Shown here piece after piece: positions 51,233-57,739 of a stretch of 57,739 nt of DNA. Under the pieces are notes generated by a model. It was given only the letters and a program-made list of their open reading frames with translations, was not told where the DNA came from and did no database searches. Each line of letters starts with the position of its first letter. Within the stretch, counting starts at the first letter, position 1. The stretch covers positions 1 through 57,739 of the IMG/VR virus record IMGVR_UViG_3300011115_000454, one strand, 5' to 3'. Made by a program: the position numbers and the translations under genes. This stretch comes from a virus.

Positions 51233-51871
51233 TTAATTCTCCGTTTCAGTTAGTTCGTGGGGGATGATGTCGTTGTCGTTCATCCATTCAGTTAGTGTCT
51301 CGTCCGATGTTAAGTGTTCATACTCCTTTGCTAGTTGTTGATATAAATCTTGCATGTGGTCTTCCATGTCTTCCTCAAATATACTGCTTAAATACTCCAA
51401 GTTAAACAAGTCCATGGTGTTGTACCATGCGTCGTATCGCAAGCCGTCTGCTTCGGATAACCCCTCTCTTAGGTATTCCTTATCAGCTTCTGTAAACTCA
51501 TATACTGAGTTTTTTGATTTGTAGTGCCAAGGACTAAGCGGTCTGTAAATAGCACAGTCATATACAACACTCTTGTGATGATAATAACGACCAGTGTGCA
51601 TTACTTCGAACCACCATGATTCTTTTGCAACTTCAGTAAGTATGGGGTTGTCTATGCCGTGACGCAATAAGTACTTTCCCCAATCTTCAACCTTACCTTC
51701 AAAACAAGCACCATCTCCTTGAGACCAAAAACCTGTAAACAATATCCTGTCAACACGTACACCAATGTTGTTCATCTTCTCTGTGAATTCATCTTTGATG
51801 TAGTCTGCCCAGTCGTTGTGGTCTACAAGCGCATCCCTATACTTATCTATCTGAGTTTTTGAGTATTTCAT
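51233..51871 (-). CDS. Conserved phage/bacterial protein, 212 aa
   Basis: A 212-residue acidic protein with the recognisable segment ILFTGFWSQGDGACFEGKV (about residues 43-61), a motif I have seen in many phage and bacterial hypothetical proteins. The C-terminal half is helical and very acidic. No catalytic residues can be named. Its start lies inside the preceding gene by 29 bases. Confidence 0.55.
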   Translation of the reverse strand: MKYSKTQIDKYRDALVDHNDWADYIKDEFTEKMNNIGVRVDRILFTGFWSQGDGACFEGKVEDWGKYLLRHGIDNPILTEVAKESWWFEVMHTGRYYHHKSVVYDCAIYRPLSPWHYKSKNSVYEFTEADKEYLREGLSEADGLRYDAWYNTMDLFNLEYLSSIFEEDMEDHMQDLYQQLAKEYEHLTSDETLTEWMNDNDIIPHELTETEN

Positions 51872-52697
51872 GTTTAACCTTTATGTATGCTGATGGCTCT
51901 TTGGTATAAAGTTCAGTACGCATCCACTTCAAACCATTGCTAATGGCTTTGTCTCTGAGAGACAGCACTCGCATCTCTATTGGAAATGAAGTCCATGTCC
52001 CATCTACATAACCGCTGTGAGGTGCATACGATGAGTTCAACCCTCGCATAAATATATGCTCTGCATCTGAGCCTGTTGGATTTTGTGGGTCAATTTTTAC
52101 ATCTTCTTCAAGCGCAAGTACTTTTCCATTTGCTCTAGCATGAATTTGTACATCGAACGCACCCATCCTAGCCATGCCCTTGACTAACTTACGCAATACT
52201 GCGGTATCTGCTTTCACTCGTTGGGTAATTTCTTTATTAATAACCATTTTGATATCATCTTTTATAACTGGGATGTCTATGATTTTTCCATCGTCATCCA
52301 TTTGTAATTGCATACCCTCATGAAAAGGCAAGTTTGCGTTGTAGTAGTTTGTACCATCTGACATTCGAACATAGTGTTCATAGTTACCATGGTTTCGTTT
52401 GTCTGAAGATACAAGTCTGCCAAGCATTAGGCTCATTCTGTTTTGTAATGTTACGCAATATTTTTCGTCACTCTCACCTCGTCTTGTATTTGTCAATGTA
52501 GTTAACAAGTTTGTTGGTGTTACTCGTACAAGCGGGATACCTAGATTGTTGTTATATCTTGTGTACCATCCGTGATAGGTGACAATAAAATCATCACCGT
52601 CTTGTGTGACACGACAATCTCTGTTTGTTGCTTTGTATGTGTATCCTTTACGTCTCTTGTCAAAAATTTCTTTCAGTCGTTTATATGTTGCTGGCAT
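51843..52697 (-). CDS. Hypothetical protein, 284 aa
   Basis: A 284-residue protein starting MPATYKRLKEIFDKRRKGYT. ATG 52697 is chosen over an earlier ATG because CAGGAG is at the right spacing. N-terminal strands (FIVTYHGWYTRYN) and helices toward the C-terminus are visible. It contains one copy of the CACCTATCACG motif (52581-52571). I cannot name the family. Confidence 0.55.
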   Translation of the reverse strand: MPATYKRLKEIFDKRRKGYTYKATNRDCRVTQDGDDFIVTYHGWYTRYNNNLGIPLVRVTPTNLLTTLTNTRRGESDEKYCVTLQNRMSLMLGRLVSSDKRNHGNYEHYVRMSDGTNYYNANLPFHEGMQLQMDDDGKIIDIPVIKDDIKMVINKEITQRVKADTAVLRKLVKGMARMGAFDVQIHARANGKVLALEEDVKIDPQNPTGSDAEHIFMRGLNSSYAPHSGYVDGTWTSFPIEMRVLSLRDKAISNGLKWMRTELYTKEPSAYIKVKHEILKNSDR

Positions 52698-53508
52698 TTT
52701 GTTTTCTCCTGTTAATAATCTCAAGTTGCTTGTCAATAACTAAGTTATGTTGAGCAACCGCTTGTTTATCAAACTCTGCAATAGGGTCTGACTCTTTACC
52801 AAAGTTATTGAAGTCATCAACACCACGCACTAAGAGCGCACTGTCGTCTTCCCCAATAGTTTGTTCGACATGAGTAGCCATGTACCTAATGGCTAAACCA
52901 ACACGAGGTTGATTAGTTAAGTTAAGTTCTGACCCGTGAAAAATCATTACGTGATGTAATGACACCTGCCCTGCTTCAAGAACAATTGGTACAACATCAT
53001 CGGGGTTAACTTTGACGGCAATCTCTTGACCTCTTGACAGTAGGTTGTACTCTGCAAGCGTCTCGATGTGTTGCACCCTTTGCTTGTGGGTCTTTGGAAC
53101 AACATTCATACACCCTGATTCAATTTTGCTAGGTGTAAGGGCTACCCAAGCAGTAACTACATCAGTTGGTGAAAACCTCCAATAGTTGTTATCTTGATGC
53201 CACGACACATAGGCTTTGTCGTTTGCGTCTTTTACAAAGAATTGTGTTGTCCAACATAGTATGTTAGAGCCTAAGACGTCTTCTACTGCATCTAGAATCT
53301 TTGGATGCCGAACGATTGACGTTATCCAAGGTGACAGCAAGTGTGGTTTGTGGTTGTATTGTTCTTTAATCTTCCCACCAATGCGCGTTCTGAACTGCTC
53401 AAATTTGATACTGAAGTCGCTAACTTCATTGAGAGTGAACACATCTATGGGAAATACATAACCATCTTGTTGATATTGCTGAACTTGCTCAGGGGACAGA
53501 ACCTTCAT
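52681..53508 (-). CDS. PhyH-type Fe(II)/2-oxoglutarate dioxygenase
   Basis: A 275-residue non-haem iron oxygenase of the phytanoyl-CoA dioxygenase type. Iron ligands: WHQDNNYW (H104, D106) and FHGSELN (H191). R202 in NQPRVGLAIRYM is placed to bind 2-oxoglutarate. SGCMNVVPKTHK (about 131-142) is the usual substrate-side motif. It hydroxylates a carbon with O2 and 2-oxoglutarate. Target not known; free nucleotides, DNA bases, lipid or host metabolites are options. It may be an auxiliary metabolic gene. Confidence 0.8.
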   Translation of the reverse strand: MKVLSPEQVQQYQQDGYVFPIDVFTLNEVSDFSIKFEQFRTRIGGKIKEQYNHKPHLLSPWITSIVRHPKILDAVEDVLGSNILCWTTQFFVKDANDKAYVSWHQDNNYWRFSPTDVVTAWVALTPSKIESGCMNVVPKTHKQRVQHIETLAEYNLLSRGQEIAVKVNPDDVVPIVLEAGQVSLHHVMIFHGSELNLTNQPRVGLAIRYMATHVEQTIGEDDSALLVRGVDDFNNFGKESDPIAEFDKQAVAQHNLVIDKQLEIINRRKQNASNI

Positions 53509-53518
53509 ACTTGTTCCT

Positions 53519-54634
53519 TTAATTTAATTCAAAGTGAACGCTCTCACCGTGGTCTGCTTCAATGTCGCTACTTATGCACCACACTACTGGGTAACTTGGT
53601 GCTTCACCGAAACCTGTATATCCGTCAGTCAAGCATACGAACAACTCAGGCTCAATACCATGTTCATCGCAGTACGCAAACCCTGCCGGCATATCTGTGC
53701 CACCACCTGAGAAGTAGTCAATCTTAAATTCCTCATCTTGCTCAAACTCATCGTGTCGTACAACTTGCGTGTCTGTATATAGAACGTGAACCTTGCTAGG
53801 TCTACATTGCTCGATGATGCGTGATAGGTGACCGTTGTAGTGTGCAGTCTCTTGCGCACTGATTGACCCAGATACATCGACTTGGACAACAACCTCGCCC
53901 ATCATGGGCAACTTATCTACGCTTGGTAAATAGTTATCTGTGAATCTGCGATTAGGTCTGCGCCATGTCTGTCCCTGTGCAACCATCGTAGTCATGTACT
54001 TCTCGACAATCTCGTACCATGGTGTCTTAACATTTAAAATGTCGGACACAATATCCTGCAACTTAGATGACAACTTACCGCGCATCTTGGCTATCTGGGC
54101 AGCCTCGGCGACCTGTACTTTAATCTCAGCCTCCATCTCTTTAACCTCGTCAGGGTTGAGGGGCTTGCCGTTATCACCTTCAATAATGTCGTCACCGATA
54201 CCATCAGTGCCGCTACCTCCAGTACCGCCATTTGGCTTGTCAGGCAACTCGTCATATATCTGCTCGGTTGTCTTGTCCTTAGAACCTTTCATGTCAACAC
54301 AGTTAGGTATACGCTCACCAACTTTGGCTTCATCAAGCATGTCGTTAATCCATGCGTCACCTGCTACGTTCCACTTCTTAAAATTGCGTGAACCTCGGCG
54401 CAGAGCATGCTGTGCAATCACATGTCCAATCTCATGGCACAAGCCCCACACTATCTGTGGCACAGGTAACTTCTCAATGAAGTCAGGGTTGTAGTAGATG
54501 TTGGCTTTACCATCCACCCCTAGGGTCGGTATCTCTCTCGTCTCAATTAACTTGCGTTTGAGCAAGATAGACGCAAAGAATGGATAGTCCATCACAATAT
54601 GCCCCTTGGCTTTTTGTAGTTTGCTCACTGTCAT
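53519..54634 (-). CDS. Metallopeptidase-like/VWA protein of a MoxR module
   Basis: A 371-residue protein. The N-terminal part has a peptidase-type HEIGH motif (H67, E68, H71), followed by a Gly/Pro/Asp-rich linker (about 133-165). The C-terminal part is VWA-like with the metal site DVSGS (253-257) and CLTDGYTG further on. This pairing is described in DUF2201-like proteins. With the ATPase at 55764 it resembles MoxR-VWA chaperone pairs. It could remodel or disassemble a host complex. Confidence 0.7.
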   Translation of the reverse strand: MTVSKLQKAKGHIVMDYPFFASILLKRKLIETREIPTLGVDGKANIYYNPDFIEKLPVPQIVWGLCHEIGHVIAQHALRRGSRNFKKWNVAGDAWINDMLDEAKVGERIPNCVDMKGSKDKTTEQIYDELPDKPNGGTGGSGTDGIGDDIIEGDNGKPLNPDEVKEMEAEIKVQVAEAAQIAKMRGKLSSKLQDIVSDILNVKTPWYEIVEKYMTTMVAQGQTWRRPNRRFTDNYLPSVDKLPMMGEVVVQVDVSGSISAQETAHYNGHLSRIIEQCRPSKVHVLYTDTQVVRHDEFEQDEEFKIDYFSGGGTDMPAGFAYCDEHGIEPELFVCLTDGYTGFGEAPSYPVVWCISSDIEADHGESVHFELN

Positions 54635-54843
54635 TTCAATTCTCCTATTACGGTTATATCAATTTCGTTATCCTTATCTCGACTCAGCGTTACCTTCTTG
54701 TCTGCAATACCCTCAATCAAATGGTTGGAGATTTCTACAAACTGACAATATTTTGTCAATTCCTTGTTTACCCTTATGAAGGCAAACACTGTCACCACCC
54801 ATCCAATCATGAGTACTACCTCTAACTCTGTGAATGTAATCAT
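54631..54843 (-). CDS. Small membrane protein, 70 aa
   Basis: A 70-residue protein with an N-terminal membrane segment (TELEVVLMIGWVVTVFAFI, about 5-23) and a charged C-terminal part. It is locked into the operon: TAATG with the upstream gene, ATGA with the downstream. It could tie the MoxR module to the membrane. Confidence 0.55.
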   Translation of the reverse strand: MITFTELEVVLMIGWVVTVFAFIRVNKELTKYCQFVEISNHLIEGIADKKVTLSRDKDNEIDITVIGELK

Positions 54844-55748
54844 TACATACCTCCATATAAAGCGCCCATCTGTTTAGCGATGTAATCTAGTTTGGCGGCG
54901 GCTTGCTCCCGGACTATGGGTGACTCACGCAACACATCCACATTAGTGGAATACTTAGACACAGCCTCACCGATAGTGTTCGCCATCTCAGTAATATCAG
55001 GGTCATCATTGATGTTGAGTTTCTTCGCCATGTCAATGCCGTTGATGATGTTCTCCATCGCAGAGTCTCTGAAGATATGCCCCTCAGTACCGATGGGCTT
55101 GTTCAACTTTTCAACCAAGTGTTTGAGAGGCTCCATCATTTTCTTGATTACCTCGCTTCGTGCAGTGGCTTGCACATCAGCCATCGTTGAGTTGAACTCA
55201 GCCATATCATCTTCACTAATGTCGAACAAGAAGTGCGATGCCTCAGGCAGTGGTGTAAACCTTAAGTCATGCCCCATGTTGCGAGCAAACTCATCAGCCG
55301 TTGGGTAATCATCGGGACTTGGTGGTATATATTTAGCAGGCTTAGAGCGACCATTATCAGCAGCGATTCTCGATTGAATATCAAGATGTACATACTTGTC
55401 CCAGTTAGGCATGTAGTTACGCATCATCGAGTCAACAGCATCTATACGCTCACGCATCTTTGCCGTGTATTCCATGTACTGTGTAGTTGGTAGAAGTCGA
55501 GGCCCCTTGTCAATGTAAGGCAGAGTGTGCGTTTTATGATAGGTGTACACCTCGCTTGCTTTGCTCATGATTACATTGATGGGGTTAAGTTTGTCCCTAA
55601 ACAATTTCTTGTTAACCACGAACGCAGTGTCGCCAAGTTCCTCTTGTAGATGGGCTTCAGCCATCAGGTCACGTTTGGTCAGGTTGGCTCGCTTGGTAGT
55701 GAGTTTGACCAGTACGGCTTTCTCAGCCAGTCTTGTTAGTTTCATCAT
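54843..55748 (-). CDS. DUF3150-like protein
   Basis: A 301-residue protein. The residue pattern HKTHTLPYIDKGPRLLPTTQ, then YTAKMRERIDAVDSMMRNY, a DYP site and FTPLPEASHF fits DUF3150 of phages. Genes of that family are often next to MoxR and VWA-type partners, as here. The last 100 residues are helical. Leader AACTAAAGGACT is shared with 582. Function unknown; presumably part of the AAA+ module. Confidence 0.6.
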   Translation of the reverse strand: MMKLTRLAEKAVLVKLTTKRANLTKRDLMAEAHLQEELGDTAFVVNKKLFRDKLNPINVIMSKASEVYTYHKTHTLPYIDKGPRLLPTTQYMEYTAKMRERIDAVDSMMRNYMPNWDKYVHLDIQSRIAADNGRSKPAKYIPPSPDDYPTADEFARNMGHDLRFTPLPEASHFLFDISEDDMAEFNSTMADVQATARSEVIKKMMEPLKHLVEKLNKPIGTEGHIFRDSAMENIINGIDMAKKLNINDDPDITEMANTIGEAVSKYSTNVDVLRESPIVREQAAAKLDYIAKQMGALYGGM

Positions 55749-55763
55749 AAGTCAGTCCTTTAG

Positions 55764-56768
55764 TTAGATAAACATACTGCTATTTTTAACAGTCCACTGA
55801 ACATACGCTTTGGTATTGCGTATCTCAGGCTTCAAAGTCTGTGCATCAAGCACACACATAACTTGGAACTCAGCAGGCATACGACCCACATACTCGGACA
55901 CTCGGTCAAAGTTGTCTTTCGATACCCTATGAGCCAATGCACCAGTCAATGCAAACAATACCGCAGGGTCGCTCGGCACATCCGCCTTGGCAGGATTCAT
56001 AATGATGCCGTCAATGTTGGGCAAGTTCTCAAAGATTCGCTTGAACCCTGTGTATTCAGCCGCCGCACCTTCGCCCACGCAACCTGCTACGTTAGTGAAG
56101 TACATCTCAGTGGGCAACTTATCTGACACATAGTTGGCAAACTCCCACGACCTTGGGGTTGGGTTGATTTCCCTGTCTGCTCGGAAGTCTGACAATAGGT
56201 TGGGTCTGAAGCGTAAGAACTGAATCATGTCAACACGAATGTTGTTGTTCAATGCCCATGCACACCAGTCGTCAATGTTCTCGTCAAACTCTAGTGTCTG
56301 CATACGATTGGCTAACTTGGTTGTCATGCGATTCGCACCTGATTTGTCCTCGGTACGATTACCTGTTGCAATCATGTAACATTTAGGATGCAGTTTGAGT
56401 TCTCCTGCCATTTTGTCTAGAATGACACGGCAAAGCGGATTTTGCATAGGCACAGGTGCGTCTGTAATTTCTTCAATAATCAGTGCGCATGGCTCATCTG
56501 TCCCATCATCTCGGATACGATAGAACTCCGATGGAGGAACCCACACAGAGTAATTGCCATCATTTTTAGGCAAGCCTAGAATATCCACTGGGTCACGCAA
56601 CGATGGATTAAACTCCGTTACACGCTCAGGTCTGATACCTAGAGTACGCACGATATCTCGTGCAAGTGAAGATTTCCCGCCGCCAGGTTTACTAGTGAGT
56701 CGGGGCACAAGTTTGTTACTAACTTCAAAGTTAGCGAGGATGGATTGTTTTAAGTCTGAATACTTCAT
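55764..56768 (-). CDS. MoxR-like AAA+ ATPase
   Basis: A 334-residue AAA+ protein. Walker A SKPGGGKS (26-33), Walker B-like ALIIEEI (95-101), sensor 1 ATGN (about 134-137), and an arginine-bearing stretch NRMTTKLANRMQTL. The sequence around DPVDILGLP is a typical MoxR-like substrate loop. It likely works with the DUF3150-like protein and the VWA protein as a remodelling chaperone. It starts behind CTAACTGAAAGAGAG. Confidence 0.8.
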   Translation of the reverse strand: MKYSDLKQSILANFEVSNKLVPRLTSKPGGGKSSLARDIVRTLGIRPERVTEFNPSLRDPVDILGLPKNDGNYSVWVPPSEFYRIRDDGTDEPCALIIEEITDAPVPMQNPLCRVILDKMAGELKLHPKCYMIATGNRTEDKSGANRMTTKLANRMQTLEFDENIDDWCAWALNNNIRVDMIQFLRFRPNLLSDFRADREINPTPRSWEFANYVSDKLPTEMYFTNVAGCVGEGAAAEYTGFKRIFENLPNIDGIIMNPAKADVPSDPAVLFALTGALAHRVSKDNFDRVSEYVGRMPAEFQVMCVLDAQTLKPEIRNTKAYVQWTVKNSSMFI

Positions 56769-56884
56769 ATCTCTCTTTCAGTTAGTGATGATGTAAGGGT
56801 TTACCCTTACGGTTTGGTTATTGCACAAGTTCTACGCTTGTGTTCCAGTTAATGTGTAAGTTGTTGATAGCTCATTCGGTGATC
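56769..56884 (-). promoter_or_regulatory. Leader of the MoxR module with a perfect hairpin
   Basis: This 116-base gap contains GTAAGGG-TTTA-CCCTTAC (56793-56810), a perfect seven-pair inverted repeat 25 bases ahead of the ATPase start. It could be an operator or a hairpin in the leader. There is no T-run after it in the leftward direction, so it is not a terminator. I see no clear -35/-10 pair. Confidence 0.4.
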
Positions 56885-56977
56885 CTATGGTCTCCACACT
56901 GTTAAATCCAGTGCTATTACTATTAGTGCAATCAGCAAGACTATGCGTGTGAGCCGTTCGTGATAGGTGAGTTTCAT
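56885..56977 (-). CDS. Micro membrane protein, 30 aa
   Basis: A 30-residue frame: [20 protein letters not shown], then IALDLTVWRP. A short basic N-terminus is followed by one membrane segment (about 11-26). The start overlaps the previous stop (ATGA). It contains one copy of the CACCTATCACG motif (56969-56959). Compact coupling favours translation; no family known. Confidence 0.5.
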   Translation of the reverse strand: MKLTYHERLTRIVLLIALIVIALDLTVWRP

Positions 56978-57159
56978 TTGTTCATCCCCTTGTGCGTCAC
57001 GATTACTTTGTACCCCAAATCAGTTACGCACTTGTATGTGTTGTCTGTTAGTGTGGTTGTGTTCGCTATCTTGGCAAACAGTTTGGCGGTTGGGCATACA
57101 GGGTAATACTTGGTCACGCCGTATACATCTCTGACTTCTATTGTGATTGTGTCAATCAT
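56974..57159 (-). CDS. Hypothetical protein, 61 aa
   Basis: A 61-residue strand-rich protein ([20 protein letters not shown], then [12 protein letters not shown]). ATG 57159 is used because GGGAGG sits five bases upstream; the in-frame ATG 57171 overlaps that site. Both ends overlap neighbours by four bases. No family recognised. Confidence 0.55.
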   Translation of the reverse strand: MIDTITIEVRDVYGVTKYYPVCPTAKLFAKIANTTTLTDNTYKCVTDLGYKVIVTHKGMNK

Positions 57160-57362
57160 GCTACCTCCCATTTGTTTGATTTACGCAAATTTTCTGATGC
57201 AGGTATTACCCGCAAATTTTGTGGTACATGTAAACCACTCACATTTATACCTCGCAATGGAATTATGTGGTCAACGTGCCCATGTTTGCATGGTTTGCCT
57301 GTGAAGTAGTACTTCAATCCTTTTGCAATGGCTTCTTTTCTAGTCACTACGTCTTCGGTCAT
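57156..57362 (-). CDS. Mini HNH protein, 68 aa
   Basis: A 68-residue protein joining two known patterns: an N-terminal [19 protein letters not shown] (a zinc-knuckle start common in phage HNH proteins), immediately followed by the HNH core DHIIPLRG (D31, H32), GLHVPQNL (N49) and SENLRKSNK (N58). The second half of the zinc knuckle and the linker normally between them are missing. It may be an internal deletion product or a minimal form. Nuclease activity uncertain. Confidence 0.6.
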   Translation of the reverse strand: MTEDVVTRKEAIAKGLKYYFTGKPCKHGHVDHIIPLRGINVSGLHVPQNLRVIPASENLRKSNKWEVA

Positions 57363-57634
57363 TCTTCATCCTCCTCATCATCTCGCACATACTCTACGAA
57401 ATCTTCCTCTTGTAATGGGGGCAAGGTCATTGCTTTTTCCATCAGTCGCCACACATCTTTGAGAGATTCCATATCTTCTGAGCCTGTGCAGGGTGCGCCG
57501 TAACCATTAGGCTCACCATCTTTGGTGTAAACAACTTCTTGCAGACAATACCAATCCTCGCCGTTGTTGGCTGTCTTGGTGTTGACGATGCGGTAATTCC
57601 ATGTGAAATCAAAATCGCTTATGTTGTCGGTCAT
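57359..57634 (-). CDS. Conserved phage protein, 91 aa
   Basis: A 91-residue acidic protein: N-terminal YRIVN near residue 14, then [21 protein letters not shown] and an E/D-rich end. The pattern W-x-x-x-E-V-x-Y-x-x-x-G-x-P is found in many small phage proteins of unknown function. AAGGAGGA is an excellent ribosome site. Its first 22 bases also appear at 1-22 in the left end copy. It overlaps both neighbours (ATGA). Confidence 0.6.
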   Translation of the reverse strand: MTDNISDFDFTWNYRIVNTKTANNGEDWYCLQEVVYTKDGEPNGYGAPCTGSEDMESLKDVWRLMEKAMTLPPLQEEDFVEYVRDDEEDEE

Positions 57635-57739
57635 GTTGTTCCTCCTTTATGTGATGAGTTAAGTCCGATGAGTAATGACAAGTCTGTCACTACTATGTAG
57701 TTTGATTTGGGCATAGGCACGATTGTGTGCTTGCGCTGT
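57613..57739. repeat. Terminal direct repeat, right copy
   Basis: Second copy of bases 1-127. The right end cuts the zinc-ribbon gene, whose full copy is at 19-240. Confidence 0.9.
57631..57739 (-). CDS. Partial second copy of the zinc-ribbon gene
   Basis: The 3' part (36 codons and stop) of the gene at 19-240, present only because the circular contig overlaps itself. It is not a separate gene. Confidence 0.85.
   Translation of the reverse strand, partial: QRKHTIVPMPKSNYIVVTDLSLLIGLNSSHKGGTT

Overview
The window is a nearly complete, circularly assembled genome of a lytic, tailed double-stranded DNA phage, most likely short-tailed (podovirus-like). The first 127 bases are repeated exactly at the end (1-127 = 57613-57739), so the unique sequence is 57,612 bp. 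I saw no integrase, lysogeny repressor cassette, phage RNA polymerase or tRNA gene. The host is probably Gram-negative: there is a nested Rz/Rz1 spanin pair, two lipobox proteins, and promoters of the host sigma70 type. The host genus cannot be read from the sequence.

Layout. Two transcription units diverge from a gene-free control region (about 1571-2336) and converge on a strong terminator at 39788-39815. The rightward late unit (2337-39789) carries, in order: a ribbon-helix-helix protein, small and large terminase, portal, scaffold, major capsid protein, head-tail adaptors, a long tail-fibre region with three tandem glycine-rich adhesin paralogues and the remnant of a fourth, a cysteine-rich tail-type protein with its own radical SAM/SPASM enzyme, a lysis cassette (holin candidate, Rz, nested Rz1, GH19-type endolysin), further virion proteins, and a 2732-residue polyvalent protein with an L,D-transpeptidase-like and a zinc-peptidase-like region.

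The leftward unit (57634 down to 39859, plus 1570 down to 19 across the circular junction) carries: small zinc-ribbon, membrane and HNH proteins; a MoxR ATPase / DUF3150-like / peptidase-VWA module; a PhyH-type Fe(II)/2-oxoglutarate oxygenase; a winged-helix protein; an NrdR-like zinc ribbon; a family A DNA polymerase; a Cas4/RecB-like nuclease; a VRR-NUC nuclease; an HNH protein; an SNF2-type helicase; a probable ssDNA-binding protein; and a primase-helicase. These make up a self-contained replication and recombination set.

The most unusual system is at 20434-22557. A 138-residue protein has a phage tail-type N-terminus and 19 cysteines in its last 78 residues. It is followed by a radical SAM enzyme with a canonical SPASM domain and an overlapping 81-residue partner. 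This looks like a ribosomally made, post-translationally modified peptide system built into a virion protein. At DNA level, a cluster of GAATATTC palindromes (732-1072) is a candidate replication origin, and the 9-mer TGATAGGTG recurs eight times in one orientation across the early region, in several reading frames.
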